64,000 nucleotides of DNA from Dipylidium caninum (lineage: Eukaryota > Platyhelminthes > Cestoda > Cyclophyllidea > Dipylidiidae). Location: NCBI GenBank assembly GCA_017562135.1, contig QEYB01001162.1, positions 310,001 through 374,000 on the forward strand, written 5' to 3'. A model generated the notes under the pieces. The model was not told where the DNA came from. It saw only the letters and a program-made list of their open reading frames with translations, and ran no database searches. Shown in pieces: positions 24,048 through 34,086 of the stretch; position 1 is the first letter of the stretch; each line of letters starts with the position of its first letter. The position numbers and the translations under genes are program-made.

Positions 24048-25794
24048 GAATGCCATAAGAAACTCCTAGACTGGGGGAGTGAAAGTGGTGAGGTCCTCCG
24101 GACACCGGCTCGACCTCCCAACTGAGTTGCGAGGGACGCCAGTCCTTCACCTCCTCTTCTTCGTAAATGTAAGTCGGGTGTCGGGGATCGCTGAGGAAGG
24201 AGGACTGTCGTTCCCAGCGGGGGGAATAAAACGCCTCATCCACTGAACGTCCGCGCATCAGTCCGCCTCCGCCCCGCTTCGGCCTGCTCCACTCCTCCCG
24301 CCACGTGGGCAACTCGGTCGTCATCAGAAAGACGTCCGTCTTCGGAGTAGATGTAATCTTCCGCGCTTCAGAGTACCTACTCCCAGTTGCCATTGCTGCG
24401 GCTAATGGAGTTGACAGTTGTGCCGTGGGGATGTTTTTTCTTGGCACTGGCGGAGGCGATATGATGGGGAGCAGAGGTTCGGGCGGTGGAGGACGCCGCT
24501 TGGCTGGCACCGGCGCCTCCTCCGCACTCATCCACGTCGGTGGCGTCGGTTCTGAGGACATTCGCTTCAGCCGCCGACGACGGATGTGTCGCTGCCCAAG
24601 ATCGCATTGGTGCACTGGCACCATGCTCGTCTCAATGCCGCGGTAGGGACAACCGCTGCAATGGAAATATGGACTTAGCATTGAGGTCGGAGGTCGTAGT
24701 CCCACTCCACCACGCAGGGAACAGGTGTGCGGCGGAGGCAGTGGAGGACGCTCGCACCAACAAGGAGCCTCGACTCTTCGCCTGCGAAGATGTTCCACCT
24801 CCTCTGTCCCTGACAACAGGGCCGTCTCTGCCTCCATCTGCCTTCCACTATCCTCGTCTTCGTCTCCCTCCTTTTCTTCAATATTCTCCTCCTCCATGTG
24901 GGTGGTGGGATACGGGCGGTCGAAGAAGGTGGCAGCTTTCGGACACGACGCACGTCCGTATCGTCCGTAAAAGAGGCCCCTGCTTTGAGGGTAGAGAGCA
25001 TGTTGCATGTTGAGCGTTTCCATGGAAGCAGCCCAGTCGGCCGCGGTGTCGTAACTGACTTCCATGCTACTCCGTTGACGCGATATGAGAGGTCGAGGCG
25101 CACTGGACCAATTTCTGCGAGCCCATTCCGGCACGTAGGCGTTGCAGTAGTTGGCATATCTCAACATTGGCGCTTCGCCGGAGACGACAATTTTAGTGGC
25201 ACGAGGGGAGGGCCATCGGGGCCCCCTGGCTGTGGTGATGACGTCTGGAGGATGTGGCGGCAAGGGCGGAGGAGCAGGCTGTCGAAACATTCCGGTCGCA
25301 TGCTCCGCAGCAGTGAGGGAAAGTGACGATCGCTGTCGAAAACCCGCCTCCTCCGAGTTAGGACTGTTCGCCTCGCGGCTGGTGAGGTAGTCCATCGAAG
25401 AGATGCCCGAGTCTTGGGTTCGGACAGTGCCTGGCTTGAGGAAACTGGAACTCTGAGTGGACAACTCACCGAGGTGTTTTGATACCAAACTGCTGGATGA
25501 AAGAGCCTCCTTATCCTGCGATGGATGCTGCCGCCTGGCCGCGGCTCTCGCCGCCAACGTCCACAGACGTCTCCGACGTTGACTGGGCATTCGACTAAAG
25601 GATTGAACCTCAGCACGCGAGGTTGAAACCGCCTCATTTTCGACTTTCGTGGTGGCTGTTGGAAGAGCGAAGTCCACACCCACACGCTCCATTCGGTGTG
25701 TTTGAGGTCGTCGGTTGCTCCCGCTGGCAGTGACGGTGGTGAGGTCAGTCCTAGTGCTTGTGCTGTTGCCACCGAGGCCTGGGTTAGTGGACAT
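24048..25794 (-). CDS. Large first coding exon of an unrecognised low-complexity protein
   Basis: The minus-strand frame opens at the Met at 25794 and runs 582 codons to a canonical donor (attc|gtaagt) at 24048/24047, in phase 1. The further in-frame extension to 23896 is probably intron read-through, because it crosses a poly-A/T tract. I recognise no enzyme domain and no membrane span. Visible features are an arginine-rich patch (73-76, 81-88), a DSGISS motif (128-133) resembling a beta-TrCP phosphodegron, PAPPPLPPHPP (173-183), an acidic run (300-316), a loose cysteine group (345, 347, 358, 379, 382, 397) and proline-rich SH3-ligand-like stretches around 435-453. The composition suggests a disordered cytoplasmic scaffold or adaptor; that is inference. 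Later exons were not found. A CCAAT box lies about 255 bp upstream. Alternative frames on both strands are shadows. Confidence 0.6.
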
Positions 25795-25989
25795 CCTGTC
25801 GGACAGTGTCCGTGGGTCTGGAGGACATAGTCGGGCTTCCAGAGGGTGGCATGATCCGCTCTCCCCGGGCCTGCATCCACTGTCAGCTTAATGACTGCGA
25901 GAGTTCTGCCTGGGCAACGGGCAAGAGGGCGGGTGAGGGAGCAAGTGGGCGATTTGGACAACTAACTGGCCAGCCAGTCGACCAAGCAG

Positions 25990-26075
25990 GCCGGGAGTGA
26001 GTGAGTGAGTGGGTGAGTGCGGGTGTGTATCTGCGTCACTGCAATCTGATTGGTGGCTGCGGCTGACGTTGAGGC
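25990..26075 (-). promoter_or_regulatory. CCAAT box and TGACG elements upstream of the 24.0-25.8 kb gene
   Basis: On the minus strand CCACCAATCAG (core 26049-26053) is followed by GTGACGCAG about 15 bp downstream, an order usual in animal promoters. A GTGAGTGAGT repeat (25997-26020) lies between this and the start codon at 25794. No TATA box was seen. Confidence 0.4.
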
Positions 26076-26099
26076 AATGACGAAATTTTCGTGATTGCC

Positions 26100-28230
26100 T
26101 CTCCTCATTATCAGGCGAATCGCCTCCCTCAATCCCCCTATAAACATATAATGCAACAGTGGCTGCATCCCTCCCGGAGGCTCTGTCCCAGCGGCCGGTC
26201 GGTCATTTCACTTGGGGGAAAAGATACTTTAGCAATGCGCCGCGATCGCCTCGAACACTACTGCTCGTGGCCTCGCAATGTTCTGCTGCTCATCGCCCTC
26301 AGTGGCGGGCTGGGAAGCCGTCGGCGACCGGAAACGGAGGTGGATAAATGCAAACACATGAAAGCAGAGACTACAAAGACTGCAGGCAGGAGAACCAACT
26401 GCCTATGAATTGAGCATTAAGTTTTTCTTCACCAGAACCCAACTTCCTCTAACGTGAAACATCACCTACACAACGAAATGCTCGCAAAAAAAGAATTTTT
26501 ACCTGCGAGACTAACGCCTCGGGCGCCGGTCTTTGATAAAATATTATCTTACACAACATGAAAATCCTTTGCTCCGTAAGTTCATCTCACGGATATTCGT
26601 GTTACTCGGTTCGGCGGGATGTTTGGCCGATGTTGACCTCCCGTTTGTTTGTTGCCCTCCTTTTTCCCCCTTGAGGTTTCATTCACTTCTCCGTGTGCAT
26701 TTGACACTTCTTTTGCGCCACTTAGAGGAGCTCTCCGTCGTCAAAGAAGGTGTTCCTGTCCGTGGGGAGCCTCCTCGGATCAACTTGACTACACAAGCGT
26801 CTGCAAGAGATGCTCATTTTCCTCTCCACCGCCTCACTAATCCCCTTCTTCCCACTCCACTGAAATTTGTCATTCGCTTTCACACGACATCATTACAGGT
26901 TAAGTAGAAGGGAATCCGTAAAATTAATGCTCCGCTTGTTTTCTTTTTGACAGACTTCTGGTCAAAAGGACAGCAGATCGGGCTTGGCCCTCGAGGGGAT
27001 CACAATGAACTTCATGACAAAGCTGATGCTTCAAACTCTACCAATCGCGCTGCCCCAAACGCAGTAAACAAGTGGGGACGACGTGCCCCACCGGTGATCT
27101 AAATTTGCTTTGGTGGTGCTTTTCACGTACACACAGGCGAACTGTCTGATGCAACGGTGGCTCGGTGCGGGAAAAGTTGATTTGTTAAGGGAAGAGAAAA
27201 AGGCTGAGGCCGAAATTTTCTCCCTTCTTCGAAGGGAAGTCAGTTTCTGAAGATAAAAAAAACTTCTCCTTTCTGCGCGTTAAACCCTGTCGCCTTCAAG
27301 CCATGGCCGGTCTGCATTTTTCCCATTGCGAAAAATTTGCGCTGGAGTTAGTTGTGTTGACTGGACAAAAATTTCCCCTCTTTTATGGCATTTTGGCGGA
27401 GTGATGGGTAGGGAAGTGGCTCACCTTCTCGCCAAAAGAACCCCTTTCCGAGCACCTCGTCTTAAAACCCCGGCCGTCCGGGCAGACACCTTCGGCAGCG
27501 TTCGTCAAACCTGGTCGGTGCAGCAGACTTTGCCTTAAATCCACTCCGATTTTTAGGAGCATTTTTTGTTGGTGGAGTAAATACTCTGCCGCAGCTTAGA
27601 GTTAATTGCCAAAATGTCGTGTCCCAAATCGTGTCCTACTGCTAACCGCGCGATTTATGGCAGTTCCTTGCCCACCTACGCAGCGTTGGCAGGTTGAAGA
27701 CTACTTTGACTAAATTTTAGTTGGCAGATTTACCAACTGTGCTCAAAATGCCCATCATTGACAGTATCTGTCAGCAGAATGCCAGTCCGGACTGGAAGGG
27801 TTGCTGTAAGAAAGGATTTTGAGACGACATTAAACTTAAGCAGACGGTATATTTCAAAATTACTGACGCCCAAAAGCCCTCTTGCACTTTCTTGCCTCCG
27901 CCTCGCGGTATGTCTTCATAAGTCTTCTTCGCAATCTCTCCAAAACTGCGGAAAGAAAGAAGACTTTGTTAAGTGGCTTTGAGAAATAATAAGATAAACT
28001 AATTATTCCCGCTCTATGTGAAAAATATTAGTTCACTGACGTTTCTTTATCCCAACTTCGAGAAATACATTGTTATCGGGTGTAATTGCCTGTCAGCAAG
28101 GAATCCAACCCTTGTCACAAAATGGGTGGCGATCATTGTTTCGGGCAGCTCACAGGCAGCATCTACTGTGAAAAACTTGAAGGTCTTGCTCATAAACGCG
28201 AATGCGTTCATTCCTTCAAGTTCTCCTGGG
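26100..28230. other. No supported gene
   Basis: Only short unrelated open frames occur (for example 26091-26408 and 26533-26907). None has a recognisable domain or is bounded by consistent splice sites. I see nothing else of note. Confidence 0.4.
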
Positions 28231-28232
28231 TC

Positions 28233-28736
28233 CTAAATGGGTCGGGGGCCGTTCAAGTGCGACAGACATCTGCCGATGGGATCAGGAATTCCGCAACACC
28301 CATAAACACCTTCATCAGAAGACCTGAATAATGACTTGTTTATAAAAACCTGTATAAAATTGTATACTTCAACCGCTGCACGACCCCCTAGGGCCAAGAG
28401 GTACGCAGGCACGTTGGGGGGGGGAGCTTCACCATCGTAGACAATTCCTCTCTTTCGCTTAAACACATGGGGAGAGTTTGATCTAACGCTAAATCTACAA
28501 TGCTTAAGAGGCAGATCTGGGGGGGGGGGGCAGAGGACGAGGAGGGCGAGGGCGAGGAGGCGAAGGCGAAGGAAGAGGAGGCGAAGGAGGCGGAGAGGAG
28601 CAGGAGCAGGCGAGGGATGAGGAGGAAGAGGAGGAGGCGGAGGAAAAGGGGGAGGCGGAGGAGGCAGAAATGCCAACACGTCGCCAGTGTCTGTGAGTAG
28701 CATATTATTGATCGGTCGGAGGACGCGAGAAGCCAT
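28233..28736 (-). CDS. Possible first coding exon downstream of a CCAAT promoter (uncertain)
   Basis: A minus-strand ATG at 28736 in good context (aaaATGg) opens a 167-codon frame starting MASRVLRPINNMLLTDTGD. After about 25 residues the frame enters a proline/leucine/arginine-rich stretch that is simply the translated GGA/GGC-rich simple repeat at 28531-28672. The start is attractive because a CCAAT box and a CpG-dense block lie directly upstream. The repeat-derived remainder makes a full-length product doubtful, and an early splice donor is possible. No family is recognised. Confidence 0.2.
   Translation of the reverse strand: MASRVLRPINNMLLTDTGDVLAFLPPPPPPFPPPPPLPPHPSPAPAPLRLLRLLFLRLRLLALALLVLCPPPPDLPLKHCRFSVRSNSPHVFKRKRGIVYDGEAPPPNVPAYLLALGGRAAVEVYNFIQVFINKSLFRSSDEGVYGCCGIPDPIGRCLSHLNGPRPI
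28519..28672 (+). repeat. G12 run and GGA/GGC-rich simple repeat
   Basis: A run of 12 G (28519-28530) is followed by about 140 bp of imperfect GAGGAGG/GGCGAGG purine repeat. It creates spurious Pro/Leu-rich (minus) and Glu/Arg-rich (plus) translations, and could form G-quadruplex or triplex structure. Confidence 0.9.
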
Positions 28737-28800
28737 TTTGATTGGCTAATGGGGCGACGCGCAAGTGCGCGCGTGTGTGCACACAAGCCTGTGGGTATTC
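28725..28800 (-). promoter_or_regulatory. CCAAT plus CGCGCA-rich promoter-like block
   Basis: ATTGGCT at 28741-28747 reads as a CCAAT box on the minus strand. Just beyond it lies a CpG-dense alternating purine-pyrimidine stretch (GCGCGCACTTGCGCGTCGC on the minus strand) that resembles paired NRF-1-type half sites. The CCAAT core ends only about 4 bp from the ATG at 28736, so transcription may instead run outward on the plus strand. Confidence 0.4.
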
Positions 28801-28869
28801 GCGTGGCGCCGCGTCGACGTCCAAATTCAGAACACCTGTGGACCTGTTTCAACCCCACTTTGTGTCGAT

Positions 28870-30080
28870 GTCACCTCCGTCTTGATCGCCTCTCATCCTC
28901 ATCTGACTTGTCGTTTATTTGTCTAATACTCTTTTTATTACTTTCCTTTATTCCTCAATGTCAGCGGGGGCCACAACAATGACGGAAATGATGTTATTAT
29001 CCATCGTAGGAATAAGAAATAAATGCAATTGGACTACTCAGTAGTTCTTTCGGAGACAATAGGAATGAGTATATAATCTGTTAGGGCAATAAATTTATCC
29101 CACTTGGGAGGATCTCACCAGCACAATGGGGAGAGAGTAATGAGGCCTTCTCAGTCCGAGATGACAGTATAATAATGGCCTAAAGAGGTGGCTTTGTCGG
29201 CCATGTTCACTCTAGGGACTTAAGAAACTGCAATAGTCTTGAGCAATTATTCCTCCCAGTGTTTCCCCTCTCCTGACCCACTGCTATGTAGTTAATGATT
29301 CGTCGAGGAAAATATTTCCTCTGAGTCCGCTTCCCACATTCCCAGTTTGAATAGCTTTGAGAATTTTCCCTTACCTGGAGCCTCTGAAGAGTGGTCAGTA
29401 GCAAGGAGCCCGTACGCTCTGTGTAATTAGATGATATCGTGGGTTTTCAAGGCATAGATGGCGAGGCGAAATCCTTGCTGTACTGCGGTGTGCCTAATTT
29501 TTTCGCATCTGCGTGATGAGATGGCAACATTATTTGACCGGACCGAGGCATTTGTCCTCCTTCACTTAAACGCTTTTTAATAGTACGCGGCGGACTCACT
29601 GCGGTATCCTATTTCCTTCCCTACCAAGGGCAGCAATAATGCACTACCGAAGTACGGGAGTGAGGGAAGATGGGCGGTGTTGATTAGGTGACTTGCGATA
29701 TGTGGCTTATCTTAAGCCTAATTGGCCAGTGAAGAGGGCGCCTTTTAAGAAATCGCCGAAATTAACCTCTCTCCTCCCTCGTCTTACATTCCAAGCTGTC
29801 ATCCTCGGCAAAAGAGGGTGATTAGCATTGCCTAAAAGCGCAAGATGGGGAGTATTTCATCCCAAGAGGGAGGAAATACTGCCTGGGAGTAGGTGGAGAG
29901 AGGAGGTGTTTGTAGGACTTTGAGTTAAAAAGGAGAGGGGCGAAGGAGTGCTAACATTTTCAGGCCTTCTTCAAAGGGAATTGGGACAGACAATTGCGTC
30001 TAAGCTAGAGATGAATCAGGATAGCGAAGGGTTCTTGACTTAAAAAATTAGAGACAAGGGAAAATGAGATTGGAAGCACT
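28870..30080. other. No supported gene
   Basis: Somewhat AT-richer DNA with no open frame above 65 codons and no recognisable element before the inverted duplication begins. Confidence 0.5.
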
Positions 30081-30102
30081 GTATAGTCTAGAAGAACCTA
30101 AC

Positions 30103-30309
30103 GAGGATGAATTTGGCCATTTGCGAGGCATTGAAAGACTGCAGGCCAGACGTCGTCGAGGCCGATCCCACCTCTTCGCCGACTTCCGATGGTTTCGTCG
30201 CCACGAGGAAGAGCATGCGGACTCCCTCTTTCGATGGTGGAAGGCCAACGACCACAGGGAAGACGTCGACAATTGTCGTTGAGGCCTCCTCTGGAGTCGC
30301 GGATCCTGG
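30103..30309 (+). repeat. Inverted duplication, left arm (207 bp)
   Basis: It is about 97% identical by eye to the reverse complement of 32463-32669. It runs from GAGGATG to a GGATCCTGG boundary. Frames on both strands are open through it, and the few differences leave them open. The original coding strand, if any, is unknown: the plus frame reads LAICEALKDCRPDVVEADP, the opposite strand VFPVVVGLPPSKEGVRMLFL. No family is recognised. Confidence 0.9.
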
Positions 30310-30310
30310 C

Positions 30311-30388
30311 CTGATTAGCCTGTTTTAACGTGGCTGCGAGGCGGTAATTTGCTAGCCCCACGTAGATCGAAGCGACATGAAGTAACTG
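30311..30388 (+). repeat. Second inverted repeat, copy 1 (78 bp), abutting the left arm
   Basis: Reverse complement of 30889-30966 with only a few substitutions. The minus-strand frame encodes ASIYVGLANYRLAATL in both copies, with V/A and K/E replacements nearby and one silent change. It touches the 207 bp arm, so the two repeats form a compound unit. Confidence 0.9.
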
Positions 30389-30888
30389 GGAAAACATTGT
30401 CAGCTGGGAGACTCTTCACTAGACGTAAATATGGTTTTCACAACTTGCTTCAATGAGTTTTCCACATTCAGTTTCTGTTAGTCGATGCCTTCTACCTCCG
30501 ACGCAGAAGCCTATTCAGCGTTCGCAACACTCGACTGCGATGTCTTTGATCCAACCCAGGCGGCCAAAAGGCACCTAACTCGGTGTCATTCTCCTTAGTA
30601 AGTGGACATCGCAAAAAACAGCTTTTAGATTCTCTCAACGCGTACTCTACCTCATTCCCCGAATATGACATTTTCTCAACCGCTAATCCACCCAAACGTC
30701 ATGCCGAGGTCCTCTCGTTATCGGCCGCTTCTGTTGCCTTTGCTGGCCGGGCGAATCATGAACTTTCCCCTCTTCCGCCTCCCCCGCCGCTGCCCTCACC
30801 AACAAACCTACGAACAACTTAAGCAAGTGGCGCGACGATTTTGTCAACATCACACCGAAAAAGTGCCACTCAAACGCAGAGAATATTG

Positions 30889-30966
30889 CAGTTACTTCAC
30901 GCCGCTTCGATCTACGTGGGGCTAGCAAATTACCGCCTCGCAGCTACGTTAGAACAGGCTAATCAG
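30889..30966 (-). repeat. Second inverted repeat, copy 2 (78 bp)
   Basis: Inverted partner of 30311-30388, 500 bp away. In this copy the ASIYVGLANYRLAATL frame is on the plus strand and continues without a stop to 31086. The sequence between the copies has no recognisable gene. Confidence 0.9.
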
Positions 30967-31089
30967 CCGTCAAACGCGTTTGCGTTCGCCTCTCTTCCCA
31001 GCGGAGACCAACAAAAGGCAAGCGCGCGAACCGCCCCTCGAGAAGACGCAGACCGCGGCCCCGATTTCACGCGAGGTGAATGTTAGTTT

Positions 31090-32460
31090 CGCTTAATGAG
31101 GAAGGTTTTTGATCTCGTGTCAACACGGAAAACACAGGGAGGCTTTGGTCAGACTGAATTTGAGTAGTAATGAGGAGAGTGAGGAGAAGTGCTTGGATCT
31201 GGCGATTTCCACCCTCGCTCCATGACCTGCCACTGCTCGTTGCCATGCCGTGAAACAGCATGAACCATCGCAGGTCGATGAAAAGTGGCTTTGATCAAGT
31301 GCACCAGGGCGCCATTGTGACAGCCGAGGCATGAGGTGATTCCGTGTTATTTGGGGTTGTTGCAGTGGCACCGTGCCGCAGTGAGGAGAGGCATTTGGTC
31401 CATTCCATAAGGAAGCGCCAGTCGAGTGCTCCGATTGGCGAGTTGACCACGTGGAGGACACCTACGCCGCCGTCACCACCTCGGAAGTATTTGACCACCG
31501 CTACTGTCCTCAACCGCCATCTCCCCCCTCCTCACCGTCCTCAACCCAATCGCGGGCGTTCCAGTCCTCCCCCACCTCGTCGTCGTCTCCGACCCCTCCG
31601 CCTCCACAATTGTGAGACAAGGTCGTTTGGCAGCCGAGATGCATGCAGGTGGAAGTGCGGTGGGAGAATGCGAATCTCGTCTTCTCACTCCACCTCGAAT
31701 CCACCGTGAAGTGCTCTTATCGCTCTCGACCAACAGTGGTGCAACCACCGCGAGGCAAGGGCCTTCGAAGTGAACGCCGAAGTGAAGGCGTTGAGGCAGG
31801 TGGAGCAGCCACTGTACCTCCCAGGGGTCCATTCGGTCGGAGTGACACGGAGGCATGGGGAGGAGCGCACCACCGATGCTGCCATCGGCTGTCCTCTCCA
31901 CCGTGTGGGGCGGAGTGGAGCGAGGCGGGACTGAGCGGTGATGAGTGTGCGAGCGTGAGTAGTTGTGAAGGCACCGACAACGTGGCGAGTGGGGAATACG
32001 GCGAGGAGGGTGGGGACGGACAGTGGATAGACGAGGAGACGGTGAGGCGACCGCCCCTTCCTAGGCTCGTGTGCGGAGAGTCGCTTTGCACTGCAGCAGA
32101 CAGACTTCGCGACTGTTTGAATGTTAGCATTTTGTTCGGTGGCCTGCTCCTCCTCCAGATGCTTCCCATTCCAATCGTCTCCTTACAGAAAAACCCTCTC
32201 TTCTCCCACTCATACCTACTTCGCCTGTTACGTGTGCATTTGTCAGCTCTGCCTCACCCTTGAGAAATTTCAACTATTTCCGCATCTGCCTGAACTGGCA
32301 TCCCCTCTGCCAATTGTGGCATCTAACCGCGTAACTGCGACGAAGTTAACCAATCCCCCTGGTGAATACACTAGCTGTGACCGCATTAGAAAGGTGAAAT
32401 ATTTGTGCGAGTGTGAGTGTCGTGTGATGGGGTGGGGTGAGGTGCCTGGCTTTACAATCA
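31090..32460. other. GC-rich interior of the inverted duplication, open frames but no recognised gene
   Basis: Long frames are open on both strands (for example plus 31643-32263, minus 31901-31473), without a known domain. A CCAAT box on the minus strand (31434-31438) and an E-box CACGTG near 31450 lie together. I could not decide whether this is a gene, a decayed mobile element or GC-rich spacer. Confidence 0.25.
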
Positions 32461-32462
32461 CG

Positions 32463-32669
32463 CCAGGATCCGCGACTCCAGAGGAGGCCTCGACGACAAT
32501 TGTCGGCGTCTTCCCTGTGGTCGTTGGCCTTCCACCATCGAAAGAGGGAGTCCGCATGCTCTTCCTCGTGGCGACGAAACCATCGGAAGTCGGCGAAGAG
32601 GTGGGATCGGCCTCGACGACGTCTGGCCTGCAGTCTTTCAATGCCTCGCAAATGGCCAAATCCATCCTC
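32463..32669 (-). repeat. Inverted duplication, right arm (207 bp)
   Basis: Partner of 30103-30309; the arms are separated by 2.15 kb. The outer boundary on the plus strand reads gccag|gatcc, which resembles a splice acceptor. Here a plus-strand frame reads GSATPEEAST through to a stop at about 32682-32684, so the arm may derive from a terminal exon. The 78 bp unit that adjoins the left arm is not present next to this arm. Confidence 0.9.
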
Positions 32670-32689
32670 ATCAGTTTCTACTAAATAGT

Positions 32690-33825
32690 TATAAGTAGCA
32701 CTTACTTTGTATAAAAAAATATTGCGAGGTTCCTATGGTCACATTGAGTTCGTTTACACTCATTTCCTGCCTCAAACTTTTTAATAAAATACAACCCGTC
32801 TAGACTTGTATAATAGGGATTAGCGAAATCTCATCAACAAATCAGGCGATTGTCCCATTATTTATTGGGTATATTTACGACTTCCATGTGTAGGTGACAC
32901 TGACTACTCATCAAGATTTGTCAGACTTCCAAGAAGACCTCACGGACGGTGCTCGTTGATGGAGGGCCAAGCTAAGAAAAAGAAACTCCTTCCAACGCCT
33001 AGAACAAATCGAGTCGGGGTTAGATGGAAGGGGGTCGGGTCAATTAAACTGCTCTATGGCAAGAGAATGGGAAGTACGGATGTCAGAAAGACGTCCTTAG
33101 GCGCGCCTCCCGCCATCTTAACCACTTCATGCCTCAGTGGCAAAATAAAAGTGATGGAAAGGCGCCAAACAGTTTGTTTTGATCACAAAATGAATTAATA
33201 GCATGAAGGCGTACTTATCCGACCTCCAGCGTTTCAAATAGCCAAGTTCATGGCCTCCTCGTCCATTGGTTACGTAAACAAACTCCCTTCAAGTCACTCT
33301 AATACAATTAAAAAAAGCGGAAACCTTCCTTTGATTAGACATTGTGCATGTCAACTCTACTCATCCATTTTCCACTCCAATGGCGACGGGATGCAGGTCA
33401 ATTTATAATTTAATGAGGCTTCGGAAGGTGAACCGCCTTGCGTGAGCTTACCAAGTTATGGAGTTTAAAGACTGCAGAATGGAGTTTTGTCGCTCAAATG
33501 CCCATGAGTTCAAGTCTCTCTCTCAAGTGTGTCTGGATTATCCGAAATAAAATTTATTACTTGGATTGTGATGGCAAATTACCTTCGCTCAACTTCCACG
33601 ATATCCTCTCTCCACTTCTCTTCTCTAAACCGTTTATTTGCGTTGCCCTAACCGTTGGAACAGGAAGACGAGAAATTTGCAATGGAAGGGAGGAAGATGA
33701 TTGCATTTTGTCAGGCTTTTCCATCGAATGGGGCCGAGTTAACCGACGAAATGCTGATGGAGGAGGTGGTGTCGCTTAGGGGGCGACCTTAGCCTTCGTC
33801 ATGCCCGTCTGCCACCGATCCGCCA
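32690..33825. other. No supported gene
   Basis: The stretch includes AATAAA within taataaaatac near 32781, which could serve as a plus-strand polyadenylation signal for a transcript ending at the 32.68 kb stop codon. Otherwise only short frames occur. Confidence 0.35.
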
Positions 33826-34086
33826 ATGTCATTGGCCAACATCGCGCTTCGGACGCGCTGAGTCATCCGACTTTGTCAAAAGCCTCTGACTCATCCTCCC
33901 ACGACGTGGACGGGCGGGTTCGCGGGGTCCAACCCTCCTGTAACTACCGAATGTCCACGATCTACCAGCTAAGGAGTTAATATCGCCTGCACAGGGTCGT
34001 TTGGTAGAACAAGGGTCTGTGCGCCGGTGCCCTGAGGAGAAGACGAGACACCTCGCCGGATGGGAGGCAAAAGCCATCATCGACTG

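Noticed and set aside
25161..25961. 266-codon minus-strand frame
   Set aside because: Out-of-frame shadow of the 24048-25794 coding exon.
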